This document shows, one piece after another, positions 1 to 7,703 of a DNA stretch of 64,000 nt. Source of the stretch: Aquisalinus luteolus (GTDB lineage Bacteria; Pseudomonadota; Alphaproteobacteria; Caulobacterales; Parvularculaceae); assembly GCF_009712425.2 (NCBI RefSeq), contig NZ_VCJR02000003.1, positions 62,001 through 126,000 on the forward strand. The letters are read 5' to 3'. The notes under the pieces are model-generated. The model searched no databases and had not been told where the DNA came from. It worked only from the letters and a program-made list of their open reading frames with translations. Both the position numbers and the translations under genes were made by a program. The first letter of the stretch is position 1. Each line of letters begins with the position of its first letter.

Positions 1-148
1 GGTTGTCGTCATCGGCGTCGCGGGTGATCTCGCTGCCGTCGATCTTGCGAGTGATCTTTTGGGTGTAACTCTTCTCCACCTTGCCAGTGGCCGTGCCATT
101 GCCCCAGCTCCATTTCACTTTCGTGCCGACATTATAGGTCTTGCTCAT
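1..148 (-). CDS. DUF2945 (hypervirulence-associated TUDOR domain) protein, 3' part cut off
   Basis: The first 49 codons are visible; the rest lies outside the window. The start is ATG at 148 with an AGGAGACC ribosome site just upstream. The protein opens MSKTYNVGTKVKWSWGNG and continues with a GKVEKSYTQK stretch and an acidic DADDDN run. This pattern of K-x-W, short glycine loop and charged strands matches the small SH3/TUDOR-like DUF2945 family, which are cytoplasmic proteins of about 70 residues with no settled function. It lies upstream of nothing on its own strand except tag, 50 bases away and read the same way. Confidence 0.7.
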   Translation of the reverse strand, partial: MSKTYNVGTKVKWSWGNGTATGKVEKSYTQKITRKIDGSEITRDADDDN

Positions 149-197
149 CGCAGGTCTCCTTTGTTGCGTTTCGCAAACGCCGGAGGGGCGCGGTGGT

Positions 198-770
198 TCA
201 GCCCATGCGTTTCACGACAGCGTGACGGTGGCAGTCCGCCGTGTGGTCGTTGACCATGCCGACCGCCTGCATGAAGGCATAGATGATGGTCGGCCCGCAG
301 AACTTGAAACCGCGCTTCTTCATGTCCTTGGAGATCGCCTCGGAAAGCGGCGTCGCGGCGGGCACATCCTTGATGGTCTTGCGATTGCCTTGCAGGGGCG
401 CGCCGTCGACGTAGTTCCACAGATAGTCGGAGAAATCCTCGCCCGCTTCGCGCATGTCGAGCCAGATTTGCGCGTTCTTGATTGCACCCTCGATCTTGCC
501 GCGATGGCGGATGATACCGGCATCGCCAAGCAGCCGGGTTACGTCTTTTTCGCCGAAGCGTGCGACTTTCTCGGGCTCGAAGCCCTTGAACGCAGCGCGG
601 AAATTCTCCCGCTTATAGAGTATAGTGCGCCAGGAAAGTCCGGCCTGGAAGCCGTCTAGGATCAGCTTTTCGTAGAGGGCCCGGGCGTCGCGTTCGGGCA
701 CGCCCCATTCTTCGTCGTGATAGGCCGCGTAAAGATCATCGCCTTCCGGCACCCAGGCGCAGCGCTTCAT
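198..770 (-). CDS. tag: DNA-3-methyladenine glycosylase I
   Basis: A 190-residue base-excision repair enzyme that removes N3-methyladenine from alkylated DNA. It begins MKRCAWV, as E. coli Tag begins MERCGWV, and keeps the signature blocks YHDEEWGVP, FQAGLSW, AGIIRHRGKI and KKRGFKFCGPTIIYAFMQA. The zinc-binding set is visible: Cys4 and His18 near the N terminus and the C-terminal HTADCHRH segment. I chose ATG at 770 because it has a GAGGA site eight bases upstream and matches the family start; an in-frame TTG at 785 would add five residues. Its start overlaps the end of ygfZ region closely (4 bases apart), so the two are probably co-transcribed. Confidence 0.95.
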   Translation of the reverse strand: MKRCAWVPEGDDLYAAYHDEEWGVPERDARALYEKLILDGFQAGLSWRTILYKRENFRAAFKGFEPEKVARFGEKDVTRLLGDAGIIRHRGKIEGAIKNAQIWLDMREAGEDFSDYLWNYVDGAPLQGNRKTIKDVPAATPLSEAISKDMKKRGFKFCGPTIIYAFMQAVGMVNDHTADCHRHAVVKRMG

Positions 771-774
771 AGTG

Positions 775-1629
775 TCAGTCCTCAAGATAGGGTGGCCGGG
801 TCAGGGTAACCGTCTGGTCGTCAACCGTAAGGCCAGCGTCACCGGCCTTGTCCAGCCGGTCGAGGCGGATGAGCGCTAGCGACTGTTTGTCAGCATTGGA
901 GGTGATCTCGCCCAGCGTCGACTCACCCGCCATCACCGGGCTGCCAACGCTCAGCGGGGCAGGAGCCTCGACTATGAGAGTGCGCTTGCGCACCTCGCCC
1001 TTGCGCTTCATCCGGCTGGCGACTTCCTGGCCGACGAAACAGCCCTTCTTGTAGTCTATGGCATTGAGCCGGTCCATGTTCACATCCATGGGGAAGGTCT
1101 GCTCACTGACGAAATCAGCATCGAATTCCGGCACGCCCAGTACCGTGCGGTGGGCATCCCATTCGGCGCGGGAGACCTCGCCCGGCAGGTCGGGCTTGGC
1201 TTGGGTTGGCCCCAGCACGCGCACGCCAAGGGCAGGCAGGCGCGGGTCGCGATAGACATGCAGGAAGGCCAGCGCCTCGGCGATCATCTTCTCCAGCCGG
1301 TTCTCATCGCCCCACATCTGCACGGCAGTCCATAACTCGCTGACATCCTCGATCTCGACTTTAGCACGCAGCTTATACAGCGTGAGTTTCTTTTTCAGCG
1401 TGTCGGCGATGCTGGCGGGGCAGTCCAGCAGGAGGTCGTCGCCTTTTCTCGCAATGAAGAAATCCGAGATGATCTTGCCCTGTGGCGTCAGCAGCAGGGA
1501 ATAGACCGGCTGCTCGTCCGTCAGCTTGGTCAGCGACTGGGTGACGAGGCCGCGCAGGAATTCCAGCGTATCGGGGCCCGAAAGATGCAGAACGGCCCGG
1601 TCGGGCAGGGTATAGGAGTGTACTGTCAT
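775..1629 (-). CDS. ygfZ: YgfZ/GcvT-domain folate-binding protein
   Basis: A 284-residue member of the YgfZ/IBA57 family, folate-dependent proteins that help assemble or repair iron-sulfur enzymes, including radical SAM methylthiotransferases. The hallmark K-G-C-F-V-G-Q-E motif is present at about residues 193-200, with the redox-relevant cysteine in place. The N-terminal LSGPDTLEFLRGLVTQ and the C-terminal barrel (SVGSPVMAGESTLGEITS) are typical. The length matches alphaproteobacterial homologues. It diverges from pyrC on the other strand and runs into tag, so tag translation may be coupled to it. Confidence 0.92.
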   Translation of the reverse strand: MTVHSYTLPDRAVLHLSGPDTLEFLRGLVTQSLTKLTDEQPVYSLLLTPQGKIISDFFIARKGDDLLLDCPASIADTLKKKLTLYKLRAKVEIEDVSELWTAVQMWGDENRLEKMIAEALAFLHVYRDPRLPALGVRVLGPTQAKPDLPGEVSRAEWDAHRTVLGVPEFDADFVSEQTFPMDVNMDRLNAIDYKKGCFVGQEVASRMKRKGEVRKRTLIVEAPAPLSVGSPVMAGESTLGEITSNADKQSLALIRLDRLDKAGDAGLTVDDQTVTLTRPPYLED

Positions 1630-1683
1630 GGCTCACACTTAAGCGATTTGCGAGTTGCTTTCAAAGCGCTTATGAAGGCGGGC

Positions 1684-3012
1684 ATGAGCACATATGACCT
1701 GATCCTGAAGAATGGTACTGTCGTCAACCATGACGGCGAAGGAAAACGAGATGTCGGCGTAGTTGGCGGCAAGATTGCCGCGATCGGCGACCTTGGTCAG
1801 GCGGATGCCGGGGAGGTGATCGACTGCACCGGGCTGCACGTGCTGCCGGGCATCATCGATAGCCAGGTGCATTTTCGCGAGCCGGGCAACGAGTACAAGG
1901 AAGACTTGGAAAGCGGTGCCCGCGCAGCGGTGATGGGCGGCGTGACGGCAGTATTCGAGATGCCGAACACCAAGCCGTTGACGACGACGGCGAGCGCGAT
2001 CGAGGACAAGCTGACCCGGGCGAAGGGCCGGATGCGCTGCGATCATGCCTTCTATGCCGGCGCGACCCACGACAATGCCCGCGACCTTGCCGAACTGGAA
2101 ATGCTGCCCGGCGTGTCGGGCGTGAAGATCTTCATGGGCGCCTCCACCGGCGACCTGCTGATTGCCGACGATGAGGGCGTGCGCGAGGTGCTGAAACACG
2201 GTCAGCGCCGGGTCGCGATCCACTCAGAAGATGAAGAGACGCTGCGCGCCAATGCGCCGCTGGCCCGCGAGGGCGACTGGACCAGTCACCCGGAGGTTCG
2301 CTCCTGGCAGGCCGCGCTGCGGTGTACGGAACGCCTGATTGCGCTGGCGCGGGAGACCAAGCGCCGCATTCACGTACTGCATATCTCGACCGCCGATGAA
2401 ATCCCGATCCTGACGGCGAACAAGGACCTCGTAACCTGCGAGATACTGCCCCAGCATCTGACGCTGGAAGCGCCTGACTGCTATGAGCGGCTGAAGGGCT
2501 ACGCCCAGATGAACCCGCCGATCCGCGATGCCCGCCATCGCGAGGCACTGTGGAAGGCCGTGCAGCAGGGCGTGTTCGATGTCATGGGCTCCGATCATGC
2601 GCCGCATACGACGGAAGAGAAGCAGAAGCTTTACCCGGCCTCGCCCTCGGGCATGCCGGGCGTGCAGACGCTGGTGCCGCTGATGCTGACCCATGTCGCG
2701 GAGGGGCGGCTGAGCCTGATGCGGATGATCGACCTGTTGTGTCACGGCCAGCAGCGCGTGTTCGGTATCGCCGGCAAGGGGCGGCTGGCGCTCGGCTATG
2801 ATGCCGACTTCACCGTGGTCGACCTGAAGGCGAAACGCACCATCACCGCAGACTGGATCGAATCCAAATGCGGCTGGACGCCCTTCGATGGTATGGAAGC
2901 CAAGGGCTGGCCCAAAGGTACGATCATCCGTGGACAGAAAGCCATGTGGGAAGATGAGTTGATCGGCGACCCGTTCGGAGAGCCGGTGCGGTTCCAGGAA
3001 ACGATCCGGTAG
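1684..3012 (+). CDS. pyrC: Dihydroorotase
   Basis: A 442-residue cyclic amidohydrolase that closes carbamoyl-aspartate to dihydroorotate in pyrimidine synthesis. Metal and catalytic motifs are clear: HFREPG (first His pair), GVKIFMGAS (carboxylated lysine), HSED and HVLHIST (metal histidines), and GSDHAPHT (catalytic aspartate). The C-terminal WTPFDG and RGQKAMWEDE segments are usual for this group. ATG at 1684 has AAGG five bases upstream; ATG at 1672 is a possible alternative adding four residues, and the longer open frame to 1585 overlaps ygfZ and is unlikely. It stands alone; the other pyrimidine genes are not in the window. Confidence 0.93.
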   Translation: MSTYDLILKNGTVVNHDGEGKRDVGVVGGKIAAIGDLGQADAGEVIDCTGLHVLPGIIDSQVHFREPGNEYKEDLESGARAAVMGGVTAVFEMPNTKPLTTTASAIEDKLTRAKGRMRCDHAFYAGATHDNARDLAELEMLPGVSGVKIFMGASTGDLLIADDEGVREVLKHGQRRVAIHSEDEETLRANAPLAREGDWTSHPEVRSWQAALRCTERLIALARETKRRIHVLHISTADEIPILTANKDLVTCEILPQHLTLEAPDCYERLKGYAQMNPPIRDARHREALWKAVQQGVFDVMGSDHAPHTTEEKQKLYPASPSGMPGVQTLVPLMLTHVAEGRLSLMRMIDLLCHGQQRVFGIAGKGRLALGYDADFTVVDLKAKRTITADWIESKCGWTPFDGMEAKGWPKGTIIRGQKAMWEDELIGDPFGEPVRFQETIR

Positions 3013-3016
3013 CGCT

Positions 3017-3529
3017 ATGCGTGGGGTGGTGTTCTCGATAATCGCGCTTTCCATGTCTGCCTGCGCGGGAGGGGCGATGCTCGATGCATCTCCCAGAACC
3101 AGTCCTTGTTATGAAATTCCCGACGGAGGCTGTCTCGGGGTGGAGAGAAGTCAGCCTATCGACGCCGTTTCATATATGTTCGCGTACGATCCTATTTCCA
3201 ATGACAAACTTGAAGCCTTTATCGGTGAAGCGCGATTCGTGCTGCTTGATGACGATCAATTGTTACAACTTGGCTTGGAACGGCCCGGAGCCAGTTCCGT
3301 CGCATACGCGCTTACTATGTGCGTCGGCTCTTATCAGTATGTGCCGGACGGCAGCCTCGATCCGTCCTCTCTTGATGTTCTTTTCCTGCCAGACCGAAAT
3401 GCCTTACTCGTGGCCAGTGGAGTGCTCGCTGGTCCATCGGCAAAGCCTGAAGATTACGCAAGGCCCGTCGTGATATTCACCGATACGCTCGTAACTAAAA
3501 TCTATAAGGAATTTAGTATCACCGAATAA
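3017..3529 (+). CDS. Hypothetical lipoprotein
   Basis: 170 residues that I do not recognise. The N terminus MRGVVFSIIALSMSACAGG is a short lipoprotein signal with a lipobox ending at Cys16, so the mature protein should be membrane anchored. The body has three further cysteines and a mixed alpha/beta look, without a known motif. It starts five bases after pyrC and may be read from the same transcript. Codon use is more AT-rich than in pyrC, which hints at a lineage-specific or acquired gene. Confidence 0.65.
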   Translation: MRGVVFSIIALSMSACAGGAMLDASPRTSPCYEIPDGGCLGVERSQPIDAVSYMFAYDPISNDKLEAFIGEARFVLLDDDQLLQLGLERPGASSVAYALTMCVGSYQYVPDGSLDPSSLDVLFLPDRNALLVASGVLAGPSAKPEDYARPVVIFTDTLVTKIYKEFSITE

Positions 3530-3616
3530 AGAGACTGTAATGGTTTCTCCTGGAAAAAGGCGGAACGGTCACATTCCTCCGTGTGTCCCCTTTGTGTATT
3601 TGAAAGGAGGACCATT

Positions 3617-4066
3617 ATGTCTACTTCTGAACAAACAGCTGACAAGCTGAATGATGTTGTCTCGATCATGCGCGACGGTGTCTCATTTTATAATGATGCC
3701 ATCGAGCAGGTCGACAATACCTCGCTCAATTCAGTCTTTCGCCGCTATCGCGATGCCAAGCAGACGCTGGTGACGGACCTGTCTTCGGCAGTGTCCCTGC
3801 GCGGTGAGAACCCTGAAACCGATGGCACGATCGTCGGCACGATGCGCGAGGGTTATACCAAGCTGAAAGCCAATCTCGGCGATACCGGCAAATCCTTCGT
3901 CGATGAGCTGGAGGAGCATGAGGACCATGCGCTGCATAAGGTGCAGGACCTGCTCGAAAGCGACGACACGCCGACCGAGGCAAAGGCCGTGCTCAACCGC
4001 GTTTATCCTGAGATCAAGCAACTCCACGATGACATGCGTGACATCAAGGAAACCTACGACGCGTAA
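3617..4066 (+). CDS. DUF2383 (PA2169-type) four-helix-bundle protein
   Basis: 149 residues, predicted all-helical and acidic, from a ferritin-like four-helix family often linked to general stress or envelope stress regulons. The segments LNDVVSIMRDGVSFYNDAI, DNTSLNSVFRRYRDAK and VDELEEHEDHALHKVQDLL follow the family's heptad pattern and carry Glu/His pairs that could bind metal. ATG at 3617 has a strong AGGAGG six bases upstream, so I reject the longer frame from 3581. The gene stands alone between a lipoprotein and a strong terminator. No signal peptide is present, so it should be cytoplasmic. Confidence 0.85.
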   Translation: MSTSEQTADKLNDVVSIMRDGVSFYNDAIEQVDNTSLNSVFRRYRDAKQTLVTDLSSAVSLRGENPETDGTIVGTMREGYTKLKANLGDTGKSFVDELEEHEDHALHKVQDLLESDDTPTEAKAVLNRVYPEIKQLHDDMRDIKETYDA

Positions 4067-4088
4067 TTTCTGCGCGGATAAAATTGAG

Positions 4089-4121
4089 AAGCCGTTCCGG
4101 GTCAGCCGGAGCGGCTTTTTT
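4089..4121 (+). terminator. Rho-independent terminator after the DUF2383 gene
   Basis: Arms at 4089-4100 and 4106-4117 form a 12-bp stem with one G-T wobble and a five-base loop (GTCAG), followed directly by a run of six T. It ends the plus-strand transcript and also separates it from the converging gene that ends at 4130. Confidence 0.93.
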
Positions 4122-4129
4122 AATGGCTG

Positions 4130-4558
4130 TCAGTAGTCGCCGGCATCGTAATCGTATCCACTGACCTGACGGTAGGGTGCGGCGAGGCGCCCGGCGACGA
4201 CGTCGCCATTGCTGGCCGTTTGGCGCATGGCTTCGACGGCTGCTGCCGTACACTGAGCATAACTGGCGCTGGTCTGGCGATAGGCCTCGTTGAAACCGTC
4301 AATCATGTCGTCTTTCAACGTCTCGTATGGGTCTTCCAGCGAGACCATTTCCTTCATCCGGTCGCGATAGAGATCGGGCCGCCAGTCGCCCGGATAACAG
4401 AGCTGGTGGAAGTGATGCAGGTTCCCCAGCAGACGCGACATGGTGACGAGGTCGGTCGAGCGCTGCTGCCACGCACTGGTCGTCTCGCTCTGCGCGGTAG
4501 CGGAGAGGGGAAGGGCCACCGTCAACGCGGCGAGCAGGGTGAGGACAGTCTTTCTCAT
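4130..4558 (-). CDS. TIGR02301-family secreted protein
   Basis: 142 residues with a clear Sec signal (MRKTVLTLLAALTVALPLSATAQ), hence periplasmic. The mature part matches the TIGR02301 pattern known from alphaproteobacteria: an N-terminal helix with LLGNLHHFHQLC, then WRDRM-like DLYRDRMKEMV, a GFNEAYRQT stretch and a second Cys in YAQC. The two cysteines probably form a disulfide. Function is unknown for the family. The start ATG overlaps the TGA of the upstream serine hydrolase (ATGA), so translation is coupled to it. Confidence 0.8.
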   Translation of the reverse strand: MRKTVLTLLAALTVALPLSATAQSETTSAWQQRSTDLVTMSRLLGNLHHFHQLCYPGDWRPDLYRDRMKEMVSLEDPYETLKDDMIDGFNEAYRQTSASYAQCTAAAVEAMRQTASNGDVVAGRLAAPYRQVSGYDYDAGDY

Positions 4559-5712
4559 TCTTCCGACGTGCCATTCCATTGCGGCAGGCTTGTGGCAATC
4601 GTCTCGGTCAGGGTAAAGAAGTCCTTCTTCGCCTGGTTGCTGGTGCCGTCATTTGTAACGATGGCGATGACGGCGTTCTTCTCCGGCAGCTGCACGACCA
4701 GCGCATACCACATTGTGTTCGAGCCATTGTGCCAGATGACGTTGATATCCCCCTCGTTATCGGTGGCACCACCCCATTCCCGGTTCCACGCGACCCAGCC
4801 CTTGGCATAGTCCTCCAGAATCGGAACGTGCAGATATTGATACGTAGCGGGTTCTAGCAAGCCGTCGGCAACGCCAAGCTCGCCCATCAGATGGTGATTG
4901 CCCCACGCTGCCAGATCCTGCAGCGACATGTGCACCGTGCCCGCCGGGCCCATGACCGGCGTGTTGTCGGCGCTGTTGCTTTCCGGGTTCCTGGCGATCT
5001 TGCGTCCGAAGAAAGAGCCATGGCCCCAGGGCTGCTCGCCCTTGGGCGCGCCGAAGCCGGCGCTGTCGAGGCCGAGCGGAGTGAACACCCGCTCGTCCAT
5101 CGCCTGTTCCCACGGTATGCCGAGCGTCGTCTCGATGGCGTGACCGACGATAGTAAAGCCGATATTGGAATATTGATAGGCTGTGCCGGGCTCGGTCACG
5201 GGTGGGTTCTTCAGCGTGCCTGCCAGCACTTCGCCGCGCTTGGCGACCAGTTTTTCCGGCGTGTCGGGCCAATGGCGCTGGACGAAGATCGAGAAATTGT
5301 CCGGCGCGCCGGAAGTGTGGGTGAGGAGTTGTTCCAGCGTCACCTCGCGCCATTGCGGGTGCATGTCTGCAGCCATGTCGGGAAGCATTTTTGCCAGCGT
5401 CATGTCCCACTGATATGTGCCGTCCTCTACCAAGGTCGCAGCGAGGGTCGCGGTCATCGACTTGGTGATCGAGCCGACATGCCAGAGATCGTCGAGTGTG
5501 ACTTCATCCTCGCCACTGACCCGGCGCAGGCCCTCGACCGCCAGCGCCTGCTCCTGTCCATCGACAAGCACGATGGCACCGATCGCTGGTAGCTCATTGT
5601 CAGCGCGAATTTTGGCAATGCCTGCTGCGACATCGGCCTGAATATCCTGAGCGGCAAGCGGCAGCGGCAAAAAGATCGCGCAGGCGCAAGCCATGATAAT
5701 GCGTAAGGTCAT
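4555..5712 (-). CDS. Secreted class C beta-lactamase-fold serine hydrolase
   Basis: 385 residues with a Sec signal peptide (cleavage near LPLAAQD). Penicillin-binding-fold motifs are in order: S-I-T-K (nucleophile Ser and Lys) in VGSITKSMTAT, the Y-S-N box in YQYSNIGF, and H-N-G in IWHNGSNTMW. Such proteins act as periplasmic esterases, peptidases or D-amino-acid hydrolases more often than true beta-lactamases, so the substrate is open. The start at 5712 has GGAG eight bases upstream; a GTG at 5727 is a weaker alternative. It is coupled by ATGA overlap to the TIGR02301 gene. Confidence 0.88.
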   Translation of the reverse strand: MTLRIIMACACAIFLPLPLAAQDIQADVAAGIAKIRADNELPAIGAIVLVDGQEQALAVEGLRRVSGEDEVTLDDLWHVGSITKSMTATLAATLVEDGTYQWDMTLAKMLPDMAADMHPQWREVTLEQLLTHTSGAPDNFSIFVQRHWPDTPEKLVAKRGEVLAGTLKNPPVTEPGTAYQYSNIGFTIVGHAIETTLGIPWEQAMDERVFTPLGLDSAGFGAPKGEQPWGHGSFFGRKIARNPESNSADNTPVMGPAGTVHMSLQDLAAWGNHHLMGELGVADGLLEPATYQYLHVPILEDYAKGWVAWNREWGGATDNEGDINVIWHNGSNTMWYALVVQLPEKNAVIAIVTNDGTSNQAKKDFFTLTETIATSLPQWNGTSEE

Positions 5713-5839
5713 AGGTCTGTCTCCCACGATCCACTGAAGTACGAAATCGCGCGCCTGTCAAGGGTGCTTTACAGTTTGCCGTTCCAGTGTGGTGCGTTAT
5801 GTATGCCGGACGTTTCAAGGGCTCAGCAGGGAAAATACC

Positions 5840-6280
5840 ATGCAATATCTTCATACGATGGTTCGCGTCGCCGATCTCGACGCCTCGCTCGATTTCTATT
5901 GCACCAAACTCGGCCTGGTCGAGTTTTCCCGTAAGGAAGTCGAGAAGGGCCGCTTTACGCTGGTCTTCCTGTGTGCGCCCGACGATGTCGAAGCGGCAAG
6001 AGAGAACAAGGCGCCGCTGGTCGAGCTGACCTGGAACTGGGACCCTGAAGAGTACAACGGCGGGCGCAATTTCGGGCATCTGGCCTATCGGGTCGAGAAT
6101 ATTTACGAGGCTTGCCAGCGCCTGATGGATGGCGGCGTCACCATCAACCGCCCGCCGCGCGACGGGCATATGGCGTTCGTGCGCTCCCCCGACGGCATCT
6201 CCATCGAGCTGTTGCAGGCAAATGAGCCGCTTGCCCCGGCAGAGCCCTGGGCCAGCATGGAAAATACCGGCAGCTGGTAG
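5840..6280 (+). CDS. gloA: Lactoylglutathione lyase (glyoxalase I)
   Basis: 146 residues of the VOC fold; it converts the methylglyoxal-glutathione hemithioacetal to S-lactoylglutathione. All four metal ligands align with E. coli GloA: His5 ([10 protein letters not shown]), Glu in PLVELTWNW, His in FGHLAYRV and Glu in GISIELLQ. Length is typical. ATG at 5840 follows AGGGAAAATACC; the earlier frame from 5789 adds a non-conserved tail. It diverges from the serine hydrolase. The organism also encodes gshA in this window, so glutathione is available. Confidence 0.95.
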   Translation: MQYLHTMVRVADLDASLDFYCTKLGLVEFSRKEVEKGRFTLVFLCAPDDVEAARENKAPLVELTWNWDPEEYNGGRNFGHLAYRVENIYEACQRLMDGGVTINRPPRDGHMAFVRSPDGISIELLQANEPLAPAEPWASMENTGSW

Positions 6281-6472
6281 GTTCCCACCGGCTAGCACAA
6301 GAACCGCCGCCACTCCGAAGAGTGCGAGCATTCAATGAAATGATCCGCCTTCGCCAAGGCTCCGGCGCGACAGAGGGGGCCCGTGGAAGCGCTACCGGCT
6401 CCATAAGCAAAATTCATAAGTGTAGGTAGCCTCACGCTCCCACGGCAGTGATCTGGTGCGGGGCCGATACCG

Positions 6473-6519
6473 TTGGCTGTCAGAAAATCGGGGTTGGGGC
6501 CCCGATTTTCCGGGCCAAC
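6473..6519. repeat. Inverted repeat 1, two-tier hairpin
   Basis: Perfect 11-bp arms GAAAATCGGGG (6483-6493) and CCCCGATTTTC (6500-6510) enclose a six-base loop TTGGGG. An outer pair, GTTGGC (6473-6478) and GCCAAC (6514-6519), extends the stem across a small internal loop. The lack of a T-run makes a simple terminator unlikely. Confidence 0.8.
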
Positions 6520-6583
6520 CTCCCGTCCGCCATGCTAAATGACGGAACACCGCTCGGATGGACGATGCGGTGAGGCGGGAAGA

Positions 6584-6608
6584 GCGATTGATCCAGTGAA
6601 TCAATCGC
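6584..6608. repeat. Inverted repeat 2
   Basis: Perfect 9-bp arms GCGATTGAT (6584-6592) and ATCAATCGC (6600-6608) with the seven-base loop CCAGTGA. It lies between the two G-rich hairpins, so the three could fold together. Confidence 0.75.
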
Positions 6609-6633
6609 CCGCCGAACGCGCCACCGTTCGCCT

Positions 6634-6659
6634 GAAATTGGGGCCCCATCCCCAATTTC
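6634..6659. repeat. Inverted repeat 3, similar in design to repeat 1
   Basis: Perfect 10-bp arms GAAATTGGGG (6634-6643) and CCCCAATTTC (6650-6659) with the loop CCCCAT. Its arm (GAAATTGGGG) resembles that of repeat 1 (GAAAATCGGGG), which suggests related elements or one composite unit. Confidence 0.78.
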
Positions 6660-6812
6660 TGTCGGCTCACCCTGATACGTCGATACTTCGTGCAGGTCAC
6701 ACTTTGCGATCAACGCCTCCGCCGGGTCCTCACCCGGCTTGGACAAGACAATAAGCGTGGTAGCAGGGACGGGGATAAGTTTCCGGCAAATCAGGTCGTT
6801 CCGGTTGATGAG

Positions 6813-6841
6813 TAGACAGGTCGTCAAAATGATTATATATT
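6813..6841 (+). promoter_or_regulatory. Sigma-70-like promoter of the arsR operon
   Basis: TAGACA at 6813-6818 (5 of 6 matches to the -35 consensus), a 17-base spacer, and TATATT at 6836-6841. The -10 box lies inside the left arm of the palindromic operator, so repressor binding would block RNA polymerase. Transcription should start near 6848, leaving a leader of about 15 bases. Confidence 0.55.
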
Positions 6842-6864
6842 TTCCTATATAGGAAAATATATAA
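6833..6864. promoter_or_regulatory. Perfect 32-bp palindromic operator abutting the arsR start codon
   Basis: Every position from 6833 to 6848 pairs with its mirror position 6864 to 6849; the left half reads TTATATATTTTCCTAT. Its right edge touches the ATG at 6865, and the only ribosome site (AGGA, 6851-6854) is in the right arm. ArsR dimers bind such AT-rich dyads, so autoregulation is the likely purpose. Confidence 0.85.
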
Positions 6865-7158
6865 ATGAACGATGCTTTCAAAGCCCTGTCGTCGGATACA
6901 CGCCGGCGTATCCTGAACCACCTTGCCGGTGGGCCTATGACTGTTGGTGAAATCGGCGAGAAATTCGACATGGCCCTGCCTTCGATTTCCAAGCATCTGT
7001 CGATCCTGAAACAGGCGGGGCTCGTCAACGAGCAGAAGCGGGGACAGTTCGTTCTCTATTCGATTGCCGCCGATAATCTGACCAACTCCCTCTACAGCTT
7101 CCTGACACCCTTCTGCCCGGAGGCGCGGCGGATATCGAAAGAGCGCAAGAAGCCATGA
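6865..7158 (+). CDS. ArsR-family winged-helix repressor
   Basis: 97 residues with the ArsR/SdpR-type winged helix: FKALSSDTRRRILNHL, then the recognition segment PMTVGEIGEKFDMALPSISKHLSIL cut here as TVGEIGEKF and SISKHLSILKQAGLV, and a wing in QKRGQFVLYSI. The metal motif ELCVCD of arsenic sensors is absent; only one Cys (PFCPEA near the C terminus) is present, so it is not an obvious metal sensor. It is the first gene of a three-gene operon and overlaps the next gene by ATGA. The palindrome at its start codon suggests it represses its own operon. Confidence 0.9.
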   Translation: MNDAFKALSSDTRRRILNHLAGGPMTVGEIGEKFDMALPSISKHLSILKQAGLVNEQKRGQFVLYSIAADNLTNSLYSFLTPFCPEARRISKERKKP

Positions 7159-7703
7159 CAGCGAGCGCTGCGATACCGAAAGCGATGCCTGACTGGATGC
7201 AGCATTTCACGGAGTATTTTGCCGGACTCGGCGCACGTTGGGGCATGGATGCAGACCTTTGCCGGGTCCACGCATGGCTTTATCTGACAGCCCGGCCTGT
7301 TGCGGTAGCCAACATCGCTACAGCCCTTTCCCTGCCACCTGATACCATTGCCGATGTGGTTTCCCGCCTGAAGGATATGGGCGTGGCGTCAAAGTCTGCT
7401 GATGGGAAATGGTCGACCGGCGGTGATCCGTGGGCTTTGCTTCTTGCAGGGCTGGAACAGCGCCGCCGGGAGGAAGTGCCGATGGCGCAATCTACCTTTG
7501 GTAGATGTCTGGAGCAGGCAAAGGCTGACGGTGCCGCAGCGGGAACGACTGCACGGCTTGAAGCGATCAACGCAATGGCGGGCGATATCGCCGCACTCGA
7601 CGCACAGGCAAGCCGCCTGTCGCCGGAGAGACTGAGGCAGATCGTTGGCCTGACCGGTCGCACGGCGCGGTTCTTCAACAGGTTGGGCGGGAAAGGTCGA
7701 TGA
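7155..7703 (+). CDS. GbsR/MarR-like transcriptional regulator
   Basis: 182 residues. The N-terminal part (HFTEYFAGLGARWGMDADLCRVHAWLYL, here noted by its ends HFTEYF and HAWLYL) followed by ARPVAVANIATALSLPPDTI and VVSRLKDMGVAS is the usual GbsR/MarR helix-turn-helix layout. A helical C-terminal half with an RRRE motif would give a dimer interface. Ligand unknown. Start and stop both overlap neighbouring genes by four bases, so it is translated with the ArsR protein and the desaturase. It could act with the ArsR protein as a second sensor of membrane or osmotic state; this is inference. Confidence 0.78.
   Translation: MTASAAIPKAMPDWMQHFTEYFAGLGARWGMDADLCRVHAWLYLTARPVAVANIATALSLPPDTIADVVSRLKDMGVASKSADGKWSTGGDPWALLLAGLEQRRREEVPMAQSTFGRCLEQAKADGAAAGTTARLEAINAMAGDIAALDAQASRLSPERLRQIVGLTGRTARFFNRLGGKGR

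Larger units (their letters stand above)
6281..6812. other. Long intergenic region rich in inverted repeats, no gene seen
   Basis: Between gloA and the arsR promoter there are over 500 bases without a convincing gene. Open frames on the minus strand here (for example ending near 6392 and 6480) lack ribosome sites, have no recognisable domain and run through the hairpins and the palindromic operator, so I do not call them. The stretch holds three strong inverted repeats described separately. No tRNA-like cloverleaf, T-run terminator or transposase remnant is visible. Confidence 0.6.

Noticed and set aside
3562-3583. GGAAC before the DUF2383 gene as an EcfG promoter
   Set aside because: A CGTG follows after only 13 bases; the required 16-17 base spacing gives GTCC or TCCC, so the match fails.
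6480-7028. 182-codon minus-strand frame across the hairpin region and the arsR operator
   Set aside because: It reads through the perfect palindrome and into arsR, has no ribosome site and no recognisable domain.
6865-7158. Arsenic or metal sensor role for the ArsR protein
   Set aside because: The ELCVCD metal motif is missing and no ars genes are nearby.
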